NCBI GenBank assembly: GCA_011051635.1
Contig: DRKV01000421.1
Span: forward strand, 1 to 9,447
Direction: 5' to 3'
DNA from: Chloroflexota bacterium
GTDB taxonomy: Bacteria; Chloroflexota; Anaerolineae; Anaerolineales; DRKV01
DNA: 9,447 nucleotides
Shown: positions 1 through 6,239 of the stretch, in pieces
Layout: every line of letters begins with the position of its first letter
How positions within the stretch are numbered: the first letter of the stretch is position 1
Notes under the pieces: model-generated
What the model was told of the DNA's origin: nothing
The model's input: only the letters and a program-made list of their open reading frames with translations
Database searches by the model: none
Program-made: the position numbers and the translations under genes

Positions 1-2
1 AT

Positions 3-1418
3 CCCCATACCCTGGGGCTGGCGGTGGCCGGAGCGCGCGCCATCGAAGCCCAGCGGCAGACCGACCAGTTGCTGGCCGAGCAGAACAGCCAGTTGGGACG
101 CCTGAACGCCATCCTGGATACTATCTCGGAGGGCATCCTGGTATGGAATGCGGAGGGAGTGGTGATTCATACCAACCCGGCGGCCACCGAACTGCTGGGC
201 ATCAACCGCACCCGTCTGATGGGCGACCCGCTGGAGGCCCACGTGCGCCTGCCGGAATTCGTCCAGGAAGCCATCAAGGCGCAAAAGCCGCTCACCGATG
301 TCGAAGTGGAACTCATCTCAGCGGGCAAACCATTGCATTGCGTCTTGAGTTTGCGCTTTGTGCATGCTACGGAGCAGAAGCAGGCTGTGGTCGCCATCCT
401 GCGCGGGGCGGCCACCGTGCGCCGCCTGATTCAACGTCAGACCAGTGCCCAGACCGATTTCACGCTCACAGATTTTAGCGGGACTTCCCCCGCGATTCAG
501 AAAGTGCAACGCCTGGCTCAGAACGCGGCTGCCGCCCGCGCCCCCATCCTGCTGCGCGGCGAAGCAGGGACGGGCAAGAACCTGCTGGCGCGCGCTATCC
601 ATAACCAGAGTCCCCAGCGGGACGGGCCGTTTCTGGTATACGCCTGCCGCTCGGTGCCCGCAGAACTCTCCCTGGCTGAACTTTCCGGCTATGCGCAAGA
701 TTTCTTCCACGACCACCCCGAAGGGCGTCCCAGCAAATTCGAGTTGGCGGAAGGAGGCACGCTCTACTTCCAGAACGTGGATGCCCTGCCGCTGGAGGCG
801 CAGAGCGTCTTGCTCAATTATCTGGAGTTGGGCATCATCCAGCGGATGGGGAGTTCCCGCCCGCTGGAAGTAGAAGTCCGCATTATCGCCTCCAGCGCGG
901 TTCCCCTGGAAAAGCGCGTCGCGGAAGACAGTTTCCTGGCTGATTTGTTCTACCGCCTGAGCGCTTTCGAAATCGTCCTGCCCCCCCTGCGGGAGCGCAA
1001 GGGAGACCTGCCCTTGCTCACCCAGCAGATTTTGCAGCGCCTGGAGCGCCAGTACCGCCACCCCTTCCGCCTGCACCCGGAAACCCTGGAGATTTTCCAA
1101 CGCTACCCCTGGCCGGGCAACGTGCGGGAACTGGAAACTGTCCTCACCCGTGCCGCCGTACAGGTCAGCCCGCAAGAGGAAATCACCCCCGACCACATTC
1201 CCGCCCACATCCGCCACAATCAGAATCAAATCCTGGCCCATAATGGCGAAAAGGCCGTCTCGCTGGAACAGGCCAAGCGGGAGGCCTTTTTGCGGGCGGC
1301 CCAGGCATCGCGAGGAAATCTCACCCAAATGGCGAAGATTCTCGGGGTGGGACGCACGACGGTGTGGCGGCAAGTCAAACGCTACAACATCCCGTTAGAG
1401 AAGTTTCACAAGAATTGA
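3..1418 (+). CDS. dhaR: DhaR-type transcriptional regulator of dihydroxyacetone/glycerol genes, 5'-truncated by the window edge
   Basis: The frame is open to the left edge, so the gene starts upstream. A GTG at 24 lies inside it and is used here only for numbering. The first codons (HTLGLAVAGARAIEAQ) look like the end of the GAF domain of AcoR/DhaR proteins. A PAS domain follows at about 28-130, an AAA+ domain at about 150-375 (Walker A GEAGTGKN at 179-186, GNVREL at 365-370) and a Fis-type HTH at about 415-455 (KILGVGRTTVWRQVKR). The C-terminus closely resembles my recollection of E. coli DhaR. Key enhancer-binding-protein motifs are lost: there is no GAFTGA in the 221-233 loop, the Walker B Asp-Glu is Gln-Asn (YFQN, 248-251), and one Arg of the arginine-finger segment is missing (FLADLFYRL). 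From the family, DhaR activates dhaKLM from a sigma70 promoter and is controlled by contact with DhaK and DhaL. Because dhaK and dhaL lie just downstream, I infer control of this locus. Confidence 0.85.
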   Translation, partial: PHTLGLAVAGARAIEAQRQTDQLLAEQNSQLGRLNAILDTISEGILVWNAEGVVIHTNPAATELLGINRTRLMGDPLEAHVRLPEFVQEAIKAQKPLTDVEVELISAGKPLHCVLSLRFVHATEQKQAVVAILRGAATVRRLIQRQTSAQTDFTLTDFSGTSPAIQKVQRLAQNAAAARAPILLRGEAGTGKNLLARAIHNQSPQRDGPFLVYACRSVPAELSLAELSGYAQDFFHDHPEGRPSKFELAEGGTLYFQNVDALPLEAQSVLLNYLELGIIQRMGSSRPLEVEVRIIASSAVPLEKRVAEDSFLADLFYRLSAFEIVLPPLRERKGDLPLLTQQILQRLERQYRHPFRLHPETLEIFQRYPWPGNVRELETVLTRAAVQVSPQEEITPDHIPAHIRHNQNQILAHNGEKAVSLEQAKREAFLRAAQASRGNLTQMAKILGVGRTTVWRQVKRYNIPLEKFHKN

Positions 1419-1459
1419 GAAACCAACGCATCTGAAACACCCGTCGGCCAGGGAGACAT

Positions 1460-1508
1460 CGTTTCAGAACGGAACAACAAAGCGGCAAAAGTGTTTCACT
1501 TTGGAACA
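1460..1508. promoter_or_regulatory. Twin 17-bp imperfect palindromes, candidate regulator operators
   Basis: Two copies of the pattern YGTTTCA-N3-YGGAACA are present. Copy A (1460-1476) is CGTTTCA-GAA-CGGAACA and copy B (1492-1508) is TGTTTCA-CTT-TGGAACA. Their centres are 32 bp apart, about three helical turns. They lie roughly 90 and 58 bp upstream of the start site predicted from the promoter at 1524-1551, which suits activator binding on one DNA face. An isolated half-site TGAAACA occurs at 1433-1439. Copy B also forms the top of the terminator stem at 1479-1521, so part of its symmetry may serve RNA folding. Assignment to DhaR is inferred from position only. Confidence 0.4.
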
Positions 1509-1525
1509 TTTTTGCCGCTTTTCTT
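1479..1525 (+). terminator. Intrinsic terminator after dhaR
   Basis: AAAGCGGCAAAA (1479-1490) pairs perfectly with TTTTGCCGCTTT (1510-1521). Pairing continues inward through 1491-1498 and 1502-1509 with two G-U pairs, giving a stem of about 20 bp closed by the loop CTT. A T-rich tail (TTTTCTT) follows. The hairpin begins 61 bp after the dhaR stop. The left arm is preceded by A-rich sequence, so it could also act on the other strand. Its tail touches the -35 element of the next promoter. Confidence 0.75.
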
Positions 1526-1551
1526 GACTGGGGCGGTAAAACATGTAGAAT
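1524..1551 (+). promoter_or_regulatory. Sigma70-type promoter for the glpF-dhaKL-glpK operon
   Basis: TTGACT (1524-1529) and TAGAAT (1546-1551) are separated by 16 bp. Each hexamer differs from consensus at one position, and TG directly precedes the -10. Transcription would start near 1558, leaving a leader of about 325 bases before glpF. No -24/-12 element typical of sigma54 was seen, which agrees with the degenerate AAA+ domain of the regulator. The palindromes lie just upstream. No start-site data are available, so this is a motif call. Confidence 0.6.
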
Positions 1552-1577
1552 GATGGTTGTATGTGCATTTCCCAAAA

Positions 1578-1631
1578 CGCGCTCCCTGGCTGGCAAAAAC
1601 TGATGTTCCCCGTTGTGCCCAACGGAGCGCG
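1578..1631 (+). ncRNA. Possible structured leader RNA with pseudoknot potential
   Basis: CGCGCTCC (1578-1585) pairs perfectly with GGAGCGCG (1624-1631), enclosing 38 bases. Inside, GTTG (1612-1615) pairs with CAAC (1620-1623) and stacks directly on the closing stem. The four-base loop of that hairpin, TGCC (1616-1619), is exactly complementary to GGCA at 1592-1595, so a pseudoknot is possible. A small GGAA/TTCC hairpin (1638-1649) and an intrinsic terminator (1659-1697) follow. An aptamer-like fold upstream of a terminator is the layout of a transcription-attenuating leader. It matches no riboswitch class I could recognise. The four-base pairings are short enough to arise by chance. Confidence 0.3.
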
Positions 1632-1658
1632 CGTCGCGGAAAGGCTTCCCCCACAAAG

Positions 1659-1697
1659 AAATACCGCCTGAAGTATTCTCCGGCGGTATTTTCTTTT
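1659..1697 (+). terminator. Intrinsic terminator inside the glpF leader (possible attenuator)
   Basis: AAATACCGCC (1659-1668) pairs perfectly with GGCGGTATTT (1682-1691) across a 13-base loop. The T-rich run TTTTCTTTT (1689-1697) overlaps and follows the right arm. The hairpin lies between the promoter and the glpF start codon, about 190 bases before glpF. Unless a second promoter lies downstream, glpF expression must depend on read-through, which implies attenuation or leakiness. A short promoter-proximal RNA of about 140 bases would be the terminated product. Confidence 0.6.
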
Positions 1698-1884
1698 CCC
1701 CAGAAAATGCGGTCTTAACCGCCAGGCAAACATTCATTGTATCGTAAGGAGGTAGACAGGCAGAGATTCTAGCCCTAATGCGGAACCGCTTCCAAGCAGT
1801 ATCGTTCACCATCGTTGGCTGAGCCTGGAGGAGAGGCTGGCCGTCCAATCGACACCATTTCTGTTTGATAAGGAGAAGCAAATC
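1698..1884 (+). other. Distal leader of glpF with ribosome binding site
   Basis: No gene is visible here. Two small hairpins occur: GCGGT-CTTA-ACCGC at 1709-1722, and GCGG-AA-CCGC in the 1780s. AAGGAGG (1745-1751) is a perfect Shine-Dalgarno match but has no start codon within range. The glpF site is AAGGAG at 1870-1875, nine bases before the ATG at 1885. I found no convincing second promoter between the leader terminator and glpF. Confidence 0.5.
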
Positions 1885-2673
1885 ATGAAATCCAAAGGCT
1901 TGACTGGCGAATTCATCGCCGAACTGTTTGGTACTTTCGTGCTGATTCTGTTGGGTGATGGCGTGGTTGCCAATGTCGGGCTGGCTCCCCGCCTGGCCGC
2001 GCCGGCCTACAACTGGAACACGATAACCCTGGGATGGGCCTTCGCGGTCATCGTGGCTGTGTACATCGCCGGTGGCGTCTCCGGAGCGCACATCAACCCG
2101 GCTGTGACCCTGGCCATGGCTGTCAAACGCGATTTTCCGTGGTCGAAGGTGCTGCCCTACATCGTTGCACAGGTCATCGGTGCCTTCCTGGGCGCTTTTG
2201 CCGTGTACCTGATTTATCGCGACGGCCTCGTGGCTGCCGGGATGCCCAACGTGTGGTGCACCGGCCCCGGCTCGGTCTTCGGCAACGCTTTCTGGGGCGG
2301 GGCGGGCGATGCTCCTGTCGCTTCCTACTCCATGCTGACCGCCAGTATCGCAGAGTTCTTCGGCACGATGGTGCTGTTGTGGGGCGTATTGGCTGCCTTC
2401 GATGAGAAGAACATGGGCCTGAAGAACAACATGGGCGCTTTCCTGGTAGGCTTCACCGTGTTGGCGGTTGGTCTTTCCCTCGGTGGCCCCAGTGGATACT
2501 CCATCAACCCCGCCCGTGACCTCGGCCCCCGCATCTTCGGTGTCATCGTCGGCACCAAGGGCCTCTTCGACGGCCTGTACTGGCTGATTCCGCCGGTGCT
2601 CATTCCCGCCATCGCCGGCCCGATTGGCGTATACGTCTATGACTGGCTGATTGCGCCCTTCCTGCCTGAGTAG
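1885..2673 (+). CDS. glpF: Glycerol uptake facilitator GlpF (MIP-family aquaglyceroporin)
   Basis: This 262-residue protein is an inner-membrane channel that lets glycerol diffuse into the cell. Both MIP signatures are present: SGAHINPAVT (first NPA at 71-73) and YSINPARDLGPR (second NPA at 208-210). Asp212 after the second NPA-Arg marks the glycerol-conducting branch (NPARD, as in E. coli GlpF) rather than strict water channels. Trp51 and Arg211 align with selectivity-filter residues Trp48 and Arg206 of E. coli GlpF. Tyr205 stands where E. coli has Phe200, so the filter is slightly more polar. Six hydrophobic helices and two half-helices fit the family, and the length is normal. The start is set by AAGGAG nine bases upstream. 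Glycerol rather than another small polyol is the likely substrate because glpK lies in the same cluster. Confidence 0.95.
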   Translation: MKSKGLTGEFIAELFGTFVLILLGDGVVANVGLAPRLAAPAYNWNTITLGWAFAVIVAVYIAGGVSGAHINPAVTLAMAVKRDFPWSKVLPYIVAQVIGAFLGAFAVYLIYRDGLVAAGMPNVWCTGPGSVFGNAFWGGAGDAPVASYSMLTASIAEFFGTMVLLWGVLAAFDEKNMGLKNNMGAFLVGFTVLAVGLSLGGPSGYSINPARDLGPRIFGVIVGTKGLFDGLYWLIPPVLIPAIAGPIGVYVYDWLIAPFLPE

Positions 2674-2693
2674 CCTTATCGAGGATTGAATCG

Positions 2694-2740
2694 AGACCTG
2701 ACAGGTCTGGGAGACCTGTCAGGTCTTTCGGAGAAAGACC
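2694..2740 (+). repeat. Nested palindromic repeat between glpF and dhaK with alternative hairpins
   Basis: AGACCTGACAGGTCT (2694-2708) and AGACCTGTCAGGTCT (2712-2726) are perfect inverted repeats across a GGG loop, a 15-bp stem. Each arm is itself a palindrome (AGACCTG/CAGGTCT around one base). The right arm overlaps a second perfect hairpin, GGTCTTTC (2722-2729) with GAAAGACC (2733-2740), loop GGA. The two full hairpins exclude each other. The unit resembles dispersed REP-like palindromes. In an operon it could block 3' decay and raise glpF mRNA over dhaK. The downstream T-run is too short for a clear terminator. Confidence 0.75.
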
Positions 2741-2770
2741 GCATTTTCTGGAGCAAGATTCATTGTGTTG

Positions 2771-2791
2771 CGCGCTTTCGGCGCGGAAGGA
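2771..2791 (+). promoter_or_regulatory. Hairpin abutting the dhaK ribosome binding site
   Basis: CGCGC (2771-2775) pairs with GCGCG (2781-2785) around TTTCG. The last G of the stem is the first base of GGAAGGA (2785-2791), which sits nine bases before the dhaK ATG and is the likely Shine-Dalgarno sequence. A second AAGGA at 2795-2799 is only one base from the ATG, too close to work. The hairpin could affect access to the site. Confidence 0.4.
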
Positions 2792-2800
2792 TAAAAGGAC

Positions 2801-3802
2801 ATGAAGAAATTAATCAACAAACCTGAAGATGTCGTTCGAGAAGAACTGGAGGGGATTGCCTTAGCGCATCCCGACCTGGTAAAGGTGCATTACGAGCCGA
2901 ACTACATCGTGCGCGCCGATGCCCCCATCAAAGGCAAGGTTGGCATCATCTCCGGCGGCGGTTCGGGACACGAACCGATGCATGGTGGCTTCGTCGGCAT
3001 GGGAATGCTGGACGCGGCCTGCCCCGGAGCAGTGTTCACCTCGCCTACTCCCGACCAGATGCTGGAGGCCACTAAGGCCGTAGATGGCGGAGCGGGCGTG
3101 CTGCACATCGTCAAGAACTACACCGGCGACGTGATGAACTTCGAGATGGCGGCTGACTTGGCGCGTGCAGAAGGCATCGAAGTCGAGAGCGTGGTCATCG
3201 ACGACGACGTAGCCGTGCAAGACAGCCTCTACACTGCCGGACGCCGCGGTGTGGGCAGCACCGTGCTGGCCGAAAAACTGTGCGGCGCAGCCGCCGAAGA
3301 GGGGCGCTCTCTCAAAGAAGTGGCCGATGTGTGCCGCAAAGTGAAGAATTGGGGCCGCAGCATGGGCATGGCGCTCACCTCCTGCACCGTCCCCCACGTT
3401 GGCAAACCCACCTTCGACCTGCCCGAAGACGAAATGGAAATCGGCATCGGCATCCACGGCGAGCCGGGACGCACCCGCATGAAGGTGAAGCCCGCCGATG
3501 AAATCGTTGAAATGCTGATGGAACCCATCATCAATGACATTCCGTACAAAGCGGGCGACGAGGTGTTGCTCTTCGTCAACGGCATGGGCGGCACACCGCT
3601 TATCGAACTCTACATCGTGTACCGCAAAGCCTACGAAATTGCCACCAAGCACGGTCTGAAAGTCGTTCGCAACCTGGTGGGTCCCTATATCACCAGTCTG
3701 GAGATGGCCGGGACATCCATCACGATGCTCAAGATGGATGAGGACATGCTCAAACTGTGGGATGCCCCCGTCAAGACTCCGGCGCTGCGCTGGGGTGTCT
3801 GA
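2801..3802 (+). CDS. dhaK: Dihydroxyacetone kinase substrate-binding subunit DhaK
   Basis: DhaK holds dihydroxyacetone as a covalent hemiaminal on a histidine and receives phosphate through DhaL, giving dihydroxyacetone phosphate in the cytoplasm. The 333-residue protein has normal family length. GGGSGHEPMHGGFVG (about 52-66) carries the gating His57. KNYTGD ends at Asp110, the family's catalytic acid. GIGIHGEPG contains His219, which aligns with the substrate-binding His218 of E. coli DhaK. The C-terminal WDAPVKTPALRWG is also typical. It lies 52 bp before dhaL. In E. coli, substrate-free DhaK antagonises DhaR, so the dhaR upstream suggests a comparable feedback loop here (inference). A related DhaK-domain tetrose kinase subunit is a less likely alternative. 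Confidence 0.95.
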   Translation: MKKLINKPEDVVREELEGIALAHPDLVKVHYEPNYIVRADAPIKGKVGIISGGGSGHEPMHGGFVGMGMLDAACPGAVFTSPTPDQMLEATKAVDGGAGVLHIVKNYTGDVMNFEMAADLARAEGIEVESVVIDDDVAVQDSLYTAGRRGVGSTVLAEKLCGAAAEEGRSLKEVADVCRKVKNWGRSMGMALTSCTVPHVGKPTFDLPEDEMEIGIGIHGEPGRTRMKVKPADEIVEMLMEPIINDIPYKAGDEVLLFVNGMGGTPLIELYIVYRKAYEIATKHGLKVVRNLVGPYITSLEMAGTSITMLKMDEDMLKLWDAPVKTPALRWGV

Positions 3803-3854
3803 GCGTACCATCAATGATATCGGTTTCCCACATTGAGATACGGAGAGGTTCCAC

Positions 3855-4487
3855 ATGCAAATCCACCGAGACCAAATCGTGGCATGGCTGAAAGCCTATG
3901 CAGACCTGCTTTCTGAGAAGAAAGAGTATCTTACCGAACTGGATGCGGCCATTGGCGATGCCGACCACGGCGCCAACATGGACCGGGGCTTCCAGGCTGT
4001 GATGAAGAAAATGGATGAGTTATCCAACCAGGATATCGGCACCATCTTCAAAACAGTCGGGATGACCTTGCTCTCCACCGTGGGCGGTGCGGGCGGGCCG
4101 CTCTACGCCACGTTCTTCCTGCAGGCTGGCATGAAAGCAACCGGCAAGATGGAACTCTCCCTGGCCGAGTGGAGCGCTGCGCTGGAGGCCGCCGTCAATG
4201 GCGTCAAAATGCGCGGCAAAGCAGAATTGGGCGACAAGACCATGATTGACGCCCTCGTGCCTGCCGTCCAGGCGCTCAAAACCGCCCAGGAAAACGGCAC
4301 TTCCCTGAGCGAAGCCTTGCAGCAATGCGCCCATGCTGCCGAGGAGGGCATGAAAGCCACTATCCCGCTGGTGGCCCGCAAAGGCCGCGCCAGTTACCTG
4401 GGCGAACGCAGCGCAGGGCATCAAGACCCCGGTGCCACCTCGTCCTACTACCTTCTCCAGACCGCTGCAGACGTCTGGAGCGCTTGA
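3855..4487 (+). CDS. dhaL: Dihydroxyacetone kinase ADP-binding subunit DhaL
   Basis: DhaL carries a tightly bound Mg-ADP that is phosphorylated by DhaM and passes phosphate to the substrate on DhaK. The protein has 210 residues, the usual size. LDAAIGDADHGANM supplies the three Mg-coordinating aspartates Asp30, Asp35 and Asp37, at the same positions as in E. coli. GGAGGPLYATFF (about 77-88) forms the nucleotide-site glycine turn, and ARKGRASYLGERSAGH with QDPGATSS forms the C-terminal part. The Shine-Dalgarno GGAGAGG (3842-3848) lies six bases before the ATG. In E. coli, DhaL-ADP is the co-activator of DhaR. No dhaM follows, so the phosphate donor must be encoded elsewhere or the pair uses another donor. 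Confidence 0.95.
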   Translation: MQIHRDQIVAWLKAYADLLSEKKEYLTELDAAIGDADHGANMDRGFQAVMKKMDELSNQDIGTIFKTVGMTLLSTVGGAGGPLYATFFLQAGMKATGKMELSLAEWSAALEAAVNGVKMRGKAELGDKTMIDALVPAVQALKTAQENGTSLSEALQQCAHAAEEGMKATIPLVARKGRASYLGERSAGHQDPGATSSYYLLQTAADVWSA

Positions 4488-4508
4488 TATCCTCCTTGTC
4501 ACCTAACG

Positions 4509-4542
4509 GGGAGGCCTGCGGATATGCGCCGTTTGGCCTCCC
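4509..4542 (+). other. Intercistronic hairpin between dhaL and glpK
   Basis: GGGAGGCC (4509-4516) pairs perfectly with GGCCTCCC (4535-4542), and CGG/CCG can pair inside (4519-4521 with 4529-4531). No T-run follows, so it is not an intrinsic terminator. It may protect or process the mRNA. The rest of the 109-base spacer holds the glpK ribosome binding site AGGAGA (4584-4589). Confidence 0.5.
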
Positions 4543-4596
4543 TGGAAGGGAATAGAAGCACCCAATTTTTGGTTCAAGTTGTCAGGAGAGAAAGAC

Positions 4597-6096
4597 ATGA
4601 CGAAGAAATATGCAGCAGCGGTTGACCAGGGTACTACCAGTACCCGCTTCATGATTTTCGACCACAGCGGACAGGTGGTCGGTATCCATCAGAAAGAGCA
4701 CGAGCAGATTTATCCCAAACCCGGTTGGGTGGAACACGACCCCCTTGAAATTTGGGAGCGCACCCAGGAAGTGATTGCCGGAGCGCTGGAGAAGAGCGGC
4801 GTCAAACCCGAAGAGATTGCCGCCGTCGGCGTCACCAACCAGCGCGAGACTACCGTCGTGTGGGAGAAGGCCACCGGCAAACCGGTGTACAACGCCATCG
4901 TCTGGCAAGATACCCGCACCGACAAAATCTGCAATGAACTCGCCAAAGACGGCGGGCAAGACCGCTTCCGCCCGAAAGTCGGCCTCCCGCTGGCGACTTA
5001 CTTCTCCGGCCCGAAAATCCGCTGGATTTTGGACAACGTGCCGGGCGCCCGCGAGAAAGCCGAGAAGGGCGAAATCCTCTTCGGCAACATTGACACCTGG
5101 GTCATCTGGAACCTGACCGGTGGCCCCAACGGGGGCGTGCATGTCACCGACGTGAGCAACGCCAGCCGCACCATGCTGATGAACCTGGAAACGCTGGACT
5201 GGGACGAGGAAATCCTGGGCATCATGGGTGTGCCTCGCGCCATGCTCCCCGAAATCCGTCCTTCCAGCCAGGTGTACGGCGAAGCCGTCGGCGCGCTGGC
5301 CGGCGTGCCTGTGGCCGGCGACCTGGGCGACCAGCAAGCCGCCCTCTTCGGCCAGGCCTGCTACGACGTAGGCGAGGCCAAGAACACCTACGGGACGGGC
5401 TGCTTCATGCTCCTCAACACCGGAACCAAGCCGGTGCAATCCAAGAACGGCCTGCTCACCACGCTGGGCTACAAGATTGGCGACCAGCCCGCCGTGTACG
5501 CCCTGGAAGGCTCCATCGCCATCACCGGCGCGCTCGTCCAGTGGCTGCGCGACAACCTGGGCATGATTAGCAAATCCGCCGAGGTGGAAGACCTTGCCAA
5601 GACCGTAGAAGACAACGGCGGCATCTACTTCGTGCCCGCCTTCTCCGGCTTGTTCGCGCCCTACTGGCGCAGCGATGCCCGCGGCGTGATTGTCGGCCTG
5701 ACCCGCTACATCAACAAGGGCCACATCGCCCGCGCTGCTCTGGAAGCCACCGCTTACCAGACCCGCGAGGTGCTGGACGCCATGAACGCCGACTCCGGTG
5801 TGGACCTCAAGGCCCTCAAAGTGGACGGCGGTATGGTCTTCAACGAATTACTCATGCAATTCCAGTCCGACATCCTGGGCGTGCCGGTCATCCGCCCGAA
5901 GGTGGCTGAGACCACCTCGCTGGGCGCGGCCTACGCTGCCGGTCTGGCTGTCGGTTTCTGGAACAACTTCGACGAGTTGCGCGCCAACTGGGGCAAAGAC
6001 AAGGAATGGGACCCCAAGATGGACGCCGACACGCGTGCCAAACTGTACAAGGGCTGGAAGAAAGCCGTTACTCGCACCTTCGATTGGGTCGAATAA
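4597..6096 (+). CDS. glpK: Glycerol kinase GlpK
   Basis: GlpK phosphorylates glycerol with ATP to sn-glycerol-3-phosphate in the cytoplasm, trapping it after GlpF entry. It is a FGGY-family kinase of 499 residues, very close to E. coli GlpK. Phosphate-1 motif VDQGTTSTR starts at Asp10. Glycerol-binding residues Arg83-Glu84 (NQRETT), Trp103, Tyr135 (YFSGPK) and Asp245-Gln246 (GDQQAALFG) fall at the E. coli positions, and YGTGCF is intact. I chose the ATG at 4597 because AGGAGA lies seven bases upstream; an in-frame TTG at 4579 has no site. The E. coli fructose-1,6-bisphosphate loop GGKGGTR is shortened to VGALAGV, and the histidine phosphorylated by HPr in Firmicutes is absent (VYG). Those two known controls are probably missing. 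Confidence 0.97.
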   Translation: MTKKYAAAVDQGTTSTRFMIFDHSGQVVGIHQKEHEQIYPKPGWVEHDPLEIWERTQEVIAGALEKSGVKPEEIAAVGVTNQRETTVVWEKATGKPVYNAIVWQDTRTDKICNELAKDGGQDRFRPKVGLPLATYFSGPKIRWILDNVPGAREKAEKGEILFGNIDTWVIWNLTGGPNGGVHVTDVSNASRTMLMNLETLDWDEEILGIMGVPRAMLPEIRPSSQVYGEAVGALAGVPVAGDLGDQQAALFGQACYDVGEAKNTYGTGCFMLLNTGTKPVQSKNGLLTTLGYKIGDQPAVYALEGSIAITGALVQWLRDNLGMISKSAEVEDLAKTVEDNGGIYFVPAFSGLFAPYWRSDARGVIVGLTRYINKGHIARAALEATAYQTREVLDAMNADSGVDLKALKVDGGMVFNELLMQFQSDILGVPVIRPKVAETTSLGAAYAAGLAVGFWNNFDELRANWGKDKEWDPKMDADTRAKLYKGWKKAVTRTFDWVE

Positions 6097-6121
6097 ACGC
6101 GCTGGCCTCCCCTCCTGGGCT

Positions 6122-6197
6122 GGGGGAGATGGGATTTGTTCCCATCTCCCCCTCTGTGGGAGGTGGCGCACCTGCCTGGTGCGCCCTCCCCTACAGA
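6122..6197 (+). other. Two large tandem hairpins after glpK
   Basis: Hairpin 1 is GGGGGAGATGGGA (6122-6134) with TCCCATCTCCCCC (6140-6152), a perfect 13-bp stem on a five-base loop. Hairpin 2 starts at the next base. TCTGT (6153-6157) pairs with ACAGA (6193-6197), GGGAG (6158-6162) with CTCCC (6186-6190), and GGCGCACC (6165-6172) with GGTGCGCC (6178-6185), with two small bulges. Neither has a clear T-run; only GTTTAT follows. Weak termination, a barrier to 3' decay, or a dispersed palindromic repeat would all fit. Confidence 0.6.
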
Positions 6198-6239
6198 GTT
6201 TATCGCCACCATATCCCCCACAAAACGCACCTTCTCACC

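Noticed and set aside
1603..1671. 22-codon open frame in the glpF leader ending in the terminator's left arm, as a possible leader peptide
   Set aside because: No Shine-Dalgarno sequence and no run of regulatory codons. The GC-rich stem sequences explain the open frame.
1745..1751. Perfect AAGGAGG as the start signal of a small gene in the leader
   Set aside because: No ATG, GTG or TTG at a usable distance downstream.
1375..2091. 238-codon open frame on the minus strand across the control region and the start of glpF
   Set aside because: It runs antisense to glpF and through the terminator, promoter and leader structures. Its translation shows no recognisable domain, and long shadow frames are expected opposite GC-rich genes.
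4579..4596. TTG at 4579 as the glpK start
   Set aside because: The Shine-Dalgarno AGGAGA lies downstream of it and fits the ATG at 4597, where GlpK similarity begins.
4582..5724. 380-codon open frame on the minus strand opposite glpK
   Set aside because: Codon-bias shadow of a clearly real GlpK; composition is His/Val/Ala/Gly-rich with no motif.
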